NCBI GenBank assembly: GCA_030280995.1
Contig: JASXTE010000010.1
Span: forward strand, 26,487,823-26,551,822
Direction: 5' to 3'
DNA length: 64,000 nt
Origin: Hemileia vastatrix
Lineage: Eukaryota > Basidiomycota > Pucciniomycetes > Pucciniales > Zaghouaniaceae
In this document: positions 12,011-21,791 of the stretch, one piece after another
Numbering within the stretch: position 1 is the stretch's first letter
Layout of the letters: every line of letters begins with the position of its first letter
Notes under the pieces: generated by a model
Database searches by the model: none
What the model saw: only the letters and a program-made list of their open reading frames with translations
Told to the model about the DNA's origin: nothing
Made by a program: the position numbers and the translations under genes

Positions 12011-12023
12011 TGGGGGCCTTTCC
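12011..12023 (+). other. Primer-binding site of B1
   Basis: TGGGGGCCTTTCC starts two bases after the LTR. The leading TGG fits pairing with a tRNA 3' CCA end. A2 has TGGGGACCTTTCC at the same place; A1 and A4 have TGAGGGCCTTTCC. Confidence 0.6.
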
Positions 12024-13070
12024 GAAATATTGACAGCGCAACGTTACTTGAGGCATAATCGAGAGGACCATCGGCGTAGAAGCACCTGTAAAGGACGAGT
12101 GGAGGCAAGAAAACGACGAACGTCATACGTCACGTGATAAAAGTTTTTTCTGCGAACGGGAATCGAACCGCGCTCCAAAACTTAGGTTCATATACTGACT
12201 AAAGATCGTATATATCGTGGTAATTATTGTGATTACTATTTGTGGGTTACTCTTCACTCTTCATTTGCTACGTATTTCCTTTTACTCAGCACTCTGTAAG
12301 TGGCATTAATTTGCTCATTTTGCAGGGGGAGGTGTCTGGTAATTGGAATTTAATTTTATTATTATATTTTTTTTTTATTTTTCCTGGTTGACCATAATAG
12401 AGCAATAACTGTTCTTAGTCCCAGAGGTAATAAAATAATTATATATTAGTATTAATTATTATCATTTTTCAGTTGACAATTGTCCTGATTAATTTGAATT
12501 TTAATTTTTCCAGTTGACAAACTGTCCTGACAATAAAATATTTTATTAAATAAAATAGTTATTATAATTTTTCAGTTGACATTTGTCCTGATTAATTAAT
12601 TGTTCCAGTTGACAAATTGTCCTGACAATTATATTTTTTTTAAATAAATAATTAACATTTCATTACTTCAGTTGACTTTGAGTCCTGGTAATCCAATAAA
12701 TCTTTTTAAGTAATAAAATTCATATTTAAATTACTTCAGTTGACATTAAGTCCTGGTAGTTAATTAATCAGTTAAAATAATTTTTATTGATAAAGATTCA
12801 TATTTGATTATTTCAGTTGACAATAAATCCTGGTAATAAATTAGTTGATTTAAATCCTGAAAATAAAAATTAATAGAAATTCTAATTTATTTCTACAGTT
12901 GATTGCATTATCCTGGTTTTAAATTTGTTTTTATTAATTTTATTCAAGTTGATTTTTATCCTAAAAAGATTTTTTTTTATTTATTTTTATTTTATTTCTG
13001 TTAAATAAAAATTAAAAATAAAAGACTAATTAATTTTGTCTCTTTTTCTTCATTTCAGTAGAATCTTAAA
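12024..13070 (+). other. B1 5' leader with repeated CAGTTGAC...TCCTG units
   Basis: About 1 kb without a gene. 12157-12169 is an inverted tRNA-T-arm-like block (GGTTCGATTCCCG on the minus strand). From about 12382 to 12965 there are roughly ten units of CAGTTGACA(N)nTGTCCTG spaced 35-80 bp apart. Several are preceded by pyrimidines and followed by GTAAT, so they look like tiny exons, and several can fold as short stems. Confidence 0.6.
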
Positions 13071-13770
13071 ATGACTGATCAAAGTGGTTTTACTGCACGT
13101 GAAGAAGAACTAGACTTAATTGATTATGATGAGCCTACTTCTGTAAGTTCTCCTTTAACAAGAAGAATTTCTCAAACTAATAAATCCTTGCCCCAAACAG
13201 GATGTGGAAATGGAAGAAGTAGAAATCCTAGTGGACAATACTCAGGATAAGAAACCCAAGACAAACCCACCAGAAGAGCTTCCAAGAGGCTTCAAGATAA
13301 AAAAGATGCCGTTGTCCCAGCAGATAAAGAATCTGTCAACCCACATAAAGGAGTTAAAGACAGACAGCTTAAAACTAAAGGTAAGGGTAGATGCCTTAGA
13401 AGAATGGGAGAAAAGAAAAAATACTTCTCTCCAAGAGAAAAGGAAACCTCTTCCTCCCAGGGATCAACAACAATTGGCTCCCCAATCCCAAGAGATGGTA
13501 GAAGTGTCCAAGTGGCAGTGGGACTGGCTCAACACACAGTGGGACTACTTAGCTCAAAATCAGCATCAATTACCTCAGGTAGGTCCATCAAGGCCCACCC
13601 AGGCAAACCCCACTCCTCCCCACCCTTATCAAGGAGGCAAAAGAAGAAGGAAGCCCAATATGGTGATACCCAGCAAACCCTGGTACGTCCCTCTATTGAT
13701 TCTCAAGTGCCTTTTCTTGTGGCTGACTCTGTTCCTTCAGGTAAATCTGGAAGGCAAGATGAAACCTTGA
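13071..13770 (+). CDS. B1 ORF1: small N-terminal Gag-like protein, spliced
   Basis: ATG 13071 opens 24 codons (MTDQSGFTAREEELDLIDYD...). A 58 bp GTAAGT...CAG intron (13143-13200) then joins DVEMEEVEILVDN and onward. The exon-2 frame is the one conserved with family A (GFKIKK.PL.QQI.NLS.HIKELKT; later GPSR..P.PPHPYQ.GKR), which confirms the splice. A heptad-like stretch near residues 60-90 suggests a coiled coil, followed by a Pro/Gln-rich tail. Read through, the frame stops at 13770; if the intron-like segment 13683-13740 is removed, it stops at once (TGG TAA) after about 185 residues. The function is unknown; by position it is an assembly protein or a Gag N-terminus. Confidence 0.72.
13143..13200 (+). 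other. Intron 1 of B1 ORF1
   Basis: 58 bp, GTAAGT...CCAAACAG. The equivalent intron is 58 bp in B2 (3839-3896) and 64 bp in A1 (22524-22587) and A2 (43692-43755). Splicing is required to join the two conserved parts of ORF1. Confidence 0.75.
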
Positions 13771-16700
13771 GACCTATAGAGGCTGGGAATAGTAGACAGT
13801 TATCTCATGTATCCAATCCATTACTTTTAATTGCCACCTCAATGATTAATCCTGATATGGCTGTGATTGATGAAACTCTTGACCCTGAGTTCTATGAGAG
13901 TCTGGAAAGTTACTCAGTTTCCTTATTGAGAAACACTCTGGATGTAGCAAGAATTAATGATGAGCACTTGAGAGATATTATTGCCAAGCAAAATCATATA
14001 ATGAACAATATGCAATTGACTCAGAGATATAATAGTTTGTTAACTGATCAGGGTTATCAAGCATTAAAAAGTGAAGCACAGAGAGTCTCTGATGAATTTT
14101 CTCATTACAAAGCAACCCATGAAAAGAAAATTGCTTTATGGCAAAATATAAAAAATGATTTGTCTAAACTAAAAGATACTGTATCTGCCTGTTGCCAGGA
14201 GGTAGAGATAGATAAGATAAATCTGAAAAGATTGAGTGACCATTTTTCATCTTTTCAACATAAAAATCAATTATCTTTTGCAACTGTCAATGAAAGTTTA
14301 TCTAGTCTTCCAAGAATGAAAACAAGACTAACAACCATTGAAGAAAAATTGAACTCATTGTTAAATGACCAAAAATATTCTGACAATTCTGTGAAGGAAC
14401 ATATAGTGCAGGATTCTCAACCAGTACCTGTGGCTAGTTCATCTAAAATAAAACTTGATCCAGAAATACCTGTTGATAACACTGAGTTTCCATCAAAAAC
14501 TGATGATGCACCAGGATCTGAAACAGAAGGATTAAACAATGAGATTTCAGCACAATTAGAGAAATTACAGCTGCTTCTTACTCAGAAACAAGCTAGTACT
14601 AAGGAGACTCCTTCAAATCAAAAGAATTGGCCAAAACTTGACCAGTACCCAACATTTGATGGTGATTCTTCCTCTGATTGGCAACAATTTATTTGCAGAA
14701 TTGATAATTTAAAAAATTCTTACAAACTCCCAGATGAGGAAATTGTGTCCAAATTAATTTCTTTGTTCACTAATGTTGCCCTGATGTGGTATGAATCTGT
14801 TCTCCTGGATGGGAATGACTACTCATGGGAGGATTGGAAGAAATTAATTAAAGCACAATTTGGTGGCTCCAAGTTCAGATTGGCTCAACAAAGGCAGTAT
14901 GAGGAAACTAGATATAGCTCTTCTACTGATAAACCTATTGAGTTTTTAATGAAACTTGTAAAAATCTTAAGGGCAATGGACCCAAATATGGAGTTTGATT
15001 TATGGAAGGACAGGATCCTCTATAAATTACCAATGTCTCTGAGAGACTTGATTGTGGCTAGGACTGAGTTCTCCAAAGAACCCTCTTCTTTCATTAATAC
15101 TTGCAATGAGATACTTCTAAACAATAAGTATGATGCAAGAAGATTCATTCCTAGGACCCCTTTGGAGAAACCCTCCACTTACCAACAAAAACCTCTGGAA
15201 AAGGTTGGTAAACCTTCTGCCCCTGTTGCACCAAAGAAGTATGCAACAAACACTTGCTTCAAGTGCAACAAGCCTTGGCAGAAAGGCCATGTTTGTGACA
15301 AGAAGATAAATCTTGTGGAACAAACAGAGGAGCATGCTGATGACACAGTGGCACTGGATGATACATCAAGTGATTGTGCCAGCAATATTTCATATGAATC
15401 TCAACAAGAAATCTTGATGCTGGAAGAAGATATTCATTATTTAAATACTATTGACATTGATAATAATGATTTATCTACAGTTGAGGATGCTGAGATCATA
15501 AAGAACATTGAGGATAACTCAATTGTTATTGCCCCTCTTAAGGCACCAGTCTTGATTAATGGAACCAGCATTGAAGTTGTTCTGGATTCAGGAGCTGGAG
15601 GAAGCGTTGTTTCTGAAAGAGCACTTGTTTCAGTGGATCAAGACTATAAATCAAAACTGATGCCTATCATTTCTAAAAATTGGAGAGGTTATGGCTCTGT
15701 TTTGTCCCCCATTGGTAAATACAAAGCCACAGTGTTTTTTAAATATAACCATGGTTTTGTAAGAGCTATTTGTGATTTTGTTGTCATGAAAAATGATAAC
15801 TTGAGCAATTGGTTTATTGTAGGGAATGATATTTTAACCAAGTATGGCATAAAATTGGATCCTTCAAACCAATGTTTCACAATGGGGTTGAATGGGAAGA
15901 GAAAATTTAAAATTTCCTCCCCTAAAAAATTATTAAAACCAGAATTGAACACATGTAATTCTGTGGTTCAATATAAAGGAAGATCTACAAAGGAAATGCA
16001 TGCCCTTATGTCTGAAATTGACAATGCCTCTTTTGGAGAACAACTTTCTGGTGAGGATAAAGATTCCATCATTAACTTGATAAAATCTTTTCCTATGGCC
16101 TTTGCTCATGGGTCACATGAACTGGGATTAGTTAAAGAGGAAATGAAACTTTCATTGTCTTGCCCATTAACTGATATACCACCTAGTTTAAAGAAGAAGC
16201 CTTATCCTGCTTCTCCCACAAAGAGAAAAGATATTGAAGATAATATCTCTACCCTTTTAAAAATGAATATTATTGAAAAGGTAGTTGAAACACCTAAATA
16301 TTGTGTTATCTCACCTGTCCTAATTTCTTATGAGAAAGATAAAGCCAGGTTATGTGGTGATTATAGAGCACTAAATACTTATACTGTTGATGATATCTAT
16401 CCTTTACCTAGAATCAGCTCTATACATGCTACTTTACAGGGTGCTAAATATATCAGCTGTTTGGATGGTAATAAGGGATATCACCAGGTACCTGTTGAGA
16501 AAAACTCTCAGAACTTTCTGATGATTGCCACTCATATGGGTATTTATAAGTATATTAGGAAGCCATTTGGCCCTAAAAATGCCCCTTCTGTTTTCCAAAA
16601 AGTAATGGATAACACATTCCATCAAGAGATAATTGAAGGTTGGCTGATGGTTTATATTGATGATATCATTATATTCTCAAAAACATTTGAGGACCATCTT

Positions 16701-19094
16701 AAACACCTGTGTAAAGTATTCCAGAAAATGGACGAAATAAATATGACACTTGCTTTGAAGAAATGTAAATTTGGTTTCCATTCTTTAAAAGTTCTTGGCC
16801 ATGTTGTTTCAGGCTTACAGATATGTGTTGACCAGAACAAAGTGGCAGCCATACAACAGGTGAAATCTCCTACAACAGTAAGAGAGCTCCAAAGTGTTTT
16901 GGGAATGTGTGGATACTATAGACAGTATATTAAAAATTACCAAGTCATAGCTTTACCCCTTACCCAATTAACTAGAAAGGATGTTGCTTTTGTCTGGAAT
17001 AGTGAAAGACAAAGAGCCTTTGACACTATGAAACACTGTTTGATGTCAGCACCAATTCTTGCTTTACCTGACTTTGATCAACCATTTGTTTTGTACACTG
17101 ATGCCAGTTTCATTGGTCTTGGTGCTTCCCTCCATCAAAAACAAGTGATAAATGATAAATTTTCAGAAGTAGTAATTTGTTATATTTCAAGAACCTTGAG
17201 AAATAGTGAATTGAAATATGGTGCTACTCAATTAGAGTGTTTAGCTGTAGTATGGGCTCTAGAAAAGCTTCATTACTACCTAGATGACCAGAAATTTGAA
17301 CTTGTCACTGACTGCAGTGCAGTTAAATCCCTTTTAAACTTGAAAACACCTAATAGACATATGTTTAGATGGCAGCTGGCTGTTCAAGAGTACAGAGGGA
17401 GAATGACAATTATTCACAGAGCTGGTATTGGTCACTCAAATGTGGATATGTTATCAAGGTTACCCTTACCAAATGATGACTCAAATCCTGCATATGATCC
17501 TGAGGATGAAATTATCCATATCCATGGGATATATGTGGTTGATATGGAGGAAGAGCTATTACAGCTTATTCTGGAATCATATGATAAGGACACTGACTTG
17601 AAAAAGTTATGCACCATGTTAAATGATCCAAAGAATGCTTCAATACAAGCATTAATTAAAACCCTTCCACCAAAGTACCAAAAAGGTTTGGAAAAAGGAA
17701 AATTTTCAATTGATGAAGGATATCTATATTATAGAAGAAAGTTGAGTAATGTTATTGTTATTCCTCCTTCTATGAAAGAAATCATCTTGAAAATTTGTCA
17801 TGATGACATATTAGCTGGACATTTTGATCTTGACAAAACAATGATCAGAATTAAGAACACTGCTTGGTGGGCTAATATGTCTGAAGACACAAAATTATAT
17901 GTTGAATCCTGTGATTCATGCCAAAAATCAAAAAGATTAACTGGTAAAAGAGCAGGATTAATGCAACATATTGAACCTCCTGATGCCCCATGGCAAATAA
18001 TAAACATGGATTTTGTAACAGGATTACCTATTGCTGGTAAAGACAGTTATAACTCTTGTTGGGTTATTGTGGACAGATTCACAAAAATGTGTAAATTTAT
18101 CCCTACCCACAAGGATGTTTCCACTAAAGAATTAGCTTTATTATGGTGGTCTCATATGTTTAATACTGCTGGTTTTCCTAAAGCCATAATCTCTGACAGA
18201 GACCCTAAATTTACTTCTGAATTCTGGATGTCTCTGATGGATGTTTGTGGTTGTGATCTGAAACTTTCTACTGCCCATCACCCTCAGAATGATGGTTTAG
18301 CTGAAAGAATGATTCAGACTTTAGAGGACATGATAAGAAGATATTGTGCCTTTGGCCTTGAGTATAAAGATAATGACAGATTCACTCATGATTGGGTTAC
18401 CTTACTTCCTGGGTTAGAATTTGCTTATAATAGCACTGTTCATTCTGTTACTCAAAGAAAGCCTTTTGAGCTCTGGCTTGGATATGTTCCTAATACTCCT
18501 GCCCAAATTCTCAATAACAAAATACCTAAATTGGATATACATCCTGGTGTAAAATCTTTTCTTCAAATGCAACAACTATGCAGAAATCATGCTCAAAAAT
18601 GTATTGAAAAATCATTTGAATATGAGAAGAAAAGATGGGACAAATCCCATAAAGAATACACTTTTAAAAAGGGTGATGAAGTGTTGATTTCTACAGTCCA
18701 CTTCAACTTACAAGGTAATAACAAATTAAAAGATCCATTTGTTGGTCCTTTTGTTGTCAGAAGAATGATTGGAGATAATGCAGTTGAAGTTATTCTGTAT
18801 TCCCCATATGACAGAAAACATCCTGTTTTTCCAATATCTCTTTTGAAACCTTACACATCCAATAGTGATTTATTTCCAAAAAGGAGGGGTAGACCAAAGA
18901 AAACCCCAAATGAAATCACTGAGACAGCAGAAATTGAAAAAATTTTAAATGACAGAATAGTCACTGCTGAGAAAGGTACAGAATACTTATTGAGATTCAA
19001 GAATAAATCATCTGAATATGATTCTTGGATACCTGGGAAGGAGATATCTAATCTTCCTACTCTACTAAAAAAGTATAAAAAGAAAAAATCATAG
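13404..19094 (+). CDS. B1 ORF2: Gag-Pol polyprotein (capsid, PR, RT, RNase H, IN, chromodomain)
   Basis: 1896 codons without a stop. From the first ATG of the frame: capsid-like domain about 408-545 (NWPKLDQYPTFDG, WYESVLL); zinc knuckle CFKCNKPWQKGHVC near 616; aspartic protease with catalytic D at 728 (VVLDSGAGGS); reverse transcriptase with LCGDYRALN and YIDD at 1084-1087; RNase H from about 1230 (YTDASF); integrase with a HHCC zinc finger (H near 1466, CDSCQ), then D near 1536 (NMDFVTG), D near 1599 (SDRDPKF) and E near 1636 (GLAERM); GPY/F module; chromodomain about 1843-1891. The first 110 or so residues overlap ORF1 in another frame and are not conserved with family A, so translation probably enters downstream of ATG 13404. 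It is unusual that capsid and pol share one frame. Confidence 0.92.
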   Translation: MGEKKKYFSPREKETSSSQGSTTIGSPIPRDGRSVQVAVGLAQHTVGLLSSKSASITSGRSIKAHPGKPHSSPPLSRRQKKKEAQYGDTQQTLVRPSIDSQVPFLVADSVPSGKSGRQDETLRPIEAGNSRQLSHVSNPLLLIATSMINPDMAVIDETLDPEFYESLESYSVSLLRNTLDVARINDEHLRDIIAKQNHIMNNMQLTQRYNSLLTDQGYQALKSEAQRVSDEFSHYKATHEKKIALWQNIKNDLSKLKDTVSACCQEVEIDKINLKRLSDHFSSFQHKNQLSFATVNESLSSLPRMKTRLTTIEEKLNSLLNDQKYSDNSVKEHIVQDSQPVPVASSSKIKLDPEIPVDNTEFPSKTDDAPGSETEGLNNEISAQLEKLQLLLTQKQASTKETPSNQKNWPKLDQYPTFDGDSSSDWQQFICRIDNLKNSYKLPDEEIVSKLISLFTNVALMWYESVLLDGNDYSWEDWKKLIKAQFGGSKFRLAQQRQYEETRYSSSTDKPIEFLMKLVKILRAMDPNMEFDLWKDRILYKLPMSLRDLIVARTEFSKEPSSFINTCNEILLNNKYDARRFIPRTPLEKPSTYQQKPLEKVGKPSAPVAPKKYATNTCFKCNKPWQKGHVCDKKINLVEQTEEHADDTVALDDTSSDCASNISYESQQEILMLEEDIHYLNTIDIDNNDLSTVEDAEIIKNIEDNSIVIAPLKAPVLINGTSIEVVLDSGAGGSVVSERALVSVDQDYKSKLMPIISKNWRGYGSVLSPIGKYKATVFFKYNHGFVRAICDFVVMKNDNLSNWFIVGNDILTKYGIKLDPSNQCFTMGLNGKRKFKISSPKKLLKPELNTCNSVVQYKGRSTKEMHALMSEIDNASFGEQLSGEDKDSIINLIKSFPMAFAHGSHELGLVKEEMKLSLSCPLTDIPPSLKKKPYPASPTKRKDIEDNISTLLKMNIIEKVVETPKYCVISPVLISYEKDKARLCGDYRALNTYTVDDIYPLPRISSIHATLQGAKYISCLDGNKGYHQVPVEKNSQNFLMIATHMGIYKYIRKPFGPKNAPSVFQKVMDNTFHQEIIEGWLMVYIDDIIIFSKTFEDHLKHLCKVFQKMDEINMTLALKKCKFGFHSLKVLGHVVSGLQICVDQNKVAAIQQVKSPTTVRELQSVLGMCGYYRQYIKNYQVIALPLTQLTRKDVAFVWNSERQRAFDTMKHCLMSAPILALPDFDQPFVLYTDASFIGLGASLHQKQVINDKFSEVVICYISRTLRNSELKYGATQLECLAVVWALEKLHYYLDDQKFELVTDCSAVKSLLNLKTPNRHMFRWQLAVQEYRGRMTIIHRAGIGHSNVDMLSRLPLPNDDSNPAYDPEDEIIHIHGIYVVDMEEELLQLILESYDKDTDLKKLCTMLNDPKNASIQALIKTLPPKYQKGLEKGKFSIDEGYLYYRRKLSNVIVIPPSMKEIILKICHDDILAGHFDLDKTMIRIKNTAWWANMSEDTKLYVESCDSCQKSKRLTGKRAGLMQHIEPPDAPWQIINMDFVTGLPIAGKDSYNSCWVIVDRFTKMCKFIPTHKDVSTKELALLWWSHMFNTAGFPKAIISDRDPKFTSEFWMSLMDVCGCDLKLSTAHHPQNDGLAERMIQTLEDMIRRYCAFGLEYKDNDRFTHDWVTLLPGLEFAYNSTVHSVTQRKPFELWLGYVPNTPAQILNNKIPKLDIHPGVKSFLQMQQLCRNHAQKCIEKSFEYEKKRWDKSHKEYTFKKGDEVLISTVHFNLQGNNKLKDPFVGPFVVRRMIGDNAVEVILYSPYDRKHPVFPISLLKPYTSNSDLFPKRRGRPKKTPNEITETAEIEKILNDRIVTAEKGTEYLLRFKNKSSEYDSWIPGKEISNLPTLLKKYKKKKS
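13683..13740 (+). other. Intron-like segment at the ORF1/ORF2 junction of B1
   Basis: GTACGT...CTGAC...CCTTCAG, 58 bp, with a branch-point-like CTGAC and a pyrimidine run. Segments of the same length and position occur in A1 (23127-23184) and A2 (44295-44352), and a like one in B2 (4379-4436). Removing it gives TGG TAA rather than entry into ORF2. Confidence 0.5.
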
Positions 19095-19118
19095 CATTTT
19101 TTTTTATTGTTTTTTTTA

Positions 19119-19129
19119 GAGTGAGGGAG
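19119..19129 (+). other. Polypurine tract of B1
   Basis: AGAGTGAGGGAG region directly before the 3' LTR, identical to that of A3 and A1. Confidence 0.7.
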
Positions 19130-19932
19130 TGTCAGCCAGGCTACTAGACTTACCCAGTGAAATAATTAATTATTTACTGGATGAAGCCGCATCCTATCAT
19201 TTTTAATTATCATTTAATTATCATTTAGTTACATTAAAATTAGTTATAATAAATTAACTAATTACAAAATGTTAAAATTAAATTAATTAATTAAATAAAT
19301 AATTAAAATTAAAATTATAATTTTGTCCCTTATATTTTTCTCTAACACCGTGCTCATTTGACAGGTTGGGAAAAAATAAAATTTTATATTAAAAAATAAA
19401 TACAAAAATAAAATAAGATTTAAATATTAAAATAAATCAAATTTCTTATTTAGGATTGACTTTTACAGTAAATATTAAAATTATTAATGTATTTCTGACA
19501 TACTCTGCAAATACATCTTTTTGACGCCTTCTTTTTGGAATAACTTTATTATTTGAAATACTCTTTCTGGAATGTTCTTTTTCTCTCTTTTTTCCTACTG
19601 TTTTTAGAATTTGATTTCCGTGCTTTGTCTCTCCTTTGCCTATAAAAGGCCTCTCTTTTTGTTGTCTTTTGATCATTCTATTTTACAAAACCATTTTTAC
19701 AACTATTAACCAACTAAACACTTATTCTTATATTCTATATCATTAGTATTTACAATAACGTAATTCTAATTTATAATTTATATTAATATTTTAATCCTAC
19801 CTCTTTTATTGAGTAAAAAAATTCATCTTTGAATTAAGAAATACGTACAAATTTGTTGAGAACCCATTTAAACCTTTTAAATCCTCGTAGAACTACGTAC
19901 CAAATATTCTAGACAAAAAGTATACCTTGACA
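19130..19932 (+). repeat. B1 3' LTR
   Basis: 803 bp, the same length as the 5' LTR with about five substitutions by eye. TATAAAA at 19641-19647. Confidence 0.93.
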
Positions 19933-19937
19933 AATTT
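19933..19937. other. Target site duplication AATTT, right copy (B1)
   Basis: Matches 11201-11205. Confidence 0.9.
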
Positions 19938-20533
19938 ACTCTACGGAAATGAAAATGACATTTTGCTCAATCATTGCACAATAAGTAGTTTGATATTACC
20001 AAAATTTCCTCCTGATGATTTTTCAAAACTCATCAGGACACTTTCTTTGGTTTAACAAAAAAGAAAATATAGTCCAAGTTTAGCCCTGGTGGTGCACATT
20101 TGATCTAACACCTCTACTTGTTATTGATAGTGGGAATTTTCCTTAGATTTTTTTTTCTTATTTTATACCTTTTATTTTACTTTTTTATTGCTCATATTGC
20201 TTTGGATATCAATTTTTAATTTTTAAAATAAATAATTTTCATACTCTTATACCTTTATTTAATAATATATGATTAAAGGTGGAACACCACCTGGTATGCA
20301 TTTTTCACACAAGTTATTACTATAGTAATAATGTTAATAATATAATGATGACAAAAAATTAATCAAATGGTAAATTTAAATGAAACAGAAAGATCAAATA
20401 CCAGTGAATATGTTTGTAAGAAATCCCTTTTGAGTTTAAGAAGATTTTCTGTATGCCTACTCTCAATTATAAAAGTGTCCAGCACAAGTTCGGCCAAACT
20501 TGTGCTGGACACTTTTGGTTGCATGAAGTCATA
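19938..20533 (+). repeat. 608 bp hairpin satellite array, part 2
   Basis: Continuation of the CACTA1 array after B1. Subtracting B1 and one duplication, hairpin 5 to hairpin 6 is about 608 bp. A1 cuts the unit 21 bp after hairpin 6. Confidence 0.82.
20475..20512. repeat. Hairpin 6 of CACTA1 array
   Basis: 38 bp core GTGTCCAGCACAAGTTC-GGCC with complementary right arm; one mismatch beside the centre. Confidence 0.8.
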
Positions 20534-21791
20534 TGTCAGCCAGGCTATTCCAGGAGTCCAGTAAATGATATATAAATTAAAAACCTTAAAAAGTGGGTAA
20601 GAGTTGTATTTAATGAATATAACTTAATATTTTATTGCATAATGAAATTATATAAGAATTTTATTATATACAAGTGTTACATTAAATTTATTGGTTATAT
20701 ATATTTTTATATACAATTAAATTGAGCATAATATAATATATTCTACAAATAATGGCGCATTTTTATGTATTTAATAATTATAAATTTATATTTAATTAAT
20801 TAAAAAGAAAAAAACATATATTATAATTACAAGTGTAAAATTGATTTATAATATATTTAAATTAATTACTTAAATTTATATATTAAATACTACCTCTCAT
20901 ATGATACTAAACAATAATTAGTGGCGCTTCTTTTGACCCTTAAATTGTGTCAGGAAGAAAATCAAATAAATTATAATACTTATTTTATAAAATAGTATTA
21001 TAAATTCTCAAATTAAATTAATTAATTGTTTCAGTTAAACTAGTTATTAAATTACATAGTGAAAACAATTAATACATATTAATTTACACTGAATTAAAAT
21101 GATTGCATGCCTTGTTACGTCAAAACATGTTATTTGTTTCACTTAGAAATGCTGAAAACAGATTGTAATACTTGTTTTGATCTGTTTTTCCAATAGTTCT
21201 TAGATCACAGGGTTGTTTAGTTACTCACTATTTTGTATTAACTGATTTGGGAAATTTGGGATGGGAATTTTATATTCTTAATTGGGATTCTTATTATTTT
21301 TCGTATAATTTTCACTTAATTACTATGTTACAAATGTCTTCTTTTATCTTCTTGTTTTACTTCATTACTATTTTGTATATAGTCACTTGTAGCGCTTCAG
21401 AGGACCCATTGCCTATAAAAGGGCCTTGGATAATCCCCTGTAGAATTATCACTTATTACACACTCAACAATTTAGAAATAAAATTATTACGCTTATTATT
21501 ATTTTTATTAGTATTAAATTCTAATTAAAAATTCTAAATAACAATTTAAAGGTTGCCTTAAGTCTGATAGTAATTATAGTGTTTGCCGCGCAGAACTCTT
21601 ACTTAAACAATATTAAATATTAATAAAACCAATTTGTTGTCACCTCTCAAATCACTCGTCGTTGCTTTCTCTCAAATAAATTAAATAATTTCAATTGTTT
21701 TTATTTCCTTTATTTCTAAACTACTATCTCCTTCTTGTCCTCCTCTCTTTTCTTCCCTCTTCTCTTATATCTTCTAGACGACTGACCGACA
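20534..21791 (+). repeat. A1 5' LTR
   Basis: 1258 bp, TGTCAGCCAGGCTATTCC...GACCGACA, TATAAAA at 21414-21420. The U3 third carries sequence not found in the A2 and A3 LTRs, while the TATA-to-end part is shared. Confidence 0.92.
21414..21420 (+). promoter_or_regulatory. TATA box of A1
   Basis: TATAAAA in CCTATAAAAGGGCC of the 5' LTR. Confidence 0.55.

Larger units (their letters stand above)
11206..19932 (+). mobile_element. B1: complete Ty3/gypsy chromovirus-type retrotransposon
   Basis: 8727 bp: two 803 bp LTRs, a leader, a spliced ORF1, one uninterrupted ORF2 of 1896 codons, a polypurine tract and a 5 bp AATTT duplication. I count about five LTR mismatches by eye and no indels, so insertion is recent. 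ORF2 order is capsid, zinc knuckle, protease, reverse transcriptase, RNase H, integrase, chromodomain, which is the Ty3/gypsy order. It is the only apparently competent copy in the window. Confidence 0.93.

Noticed and set aside
12150..12220. A complete tRNA gene in the family-B leader
   Set aside because: The T-arm-like part is good but I cannot pair an acceptor stem or find a convincing A-box and D-arm, so only a T-arm-like block is reported.
21247..21528. 93-codon open frame in both A1 LTRs
   Set aside because: Lies across the TATA box and transcription start region, hydrophobic AT-rich translation, not conserved in the A2 or A3 LTRs.
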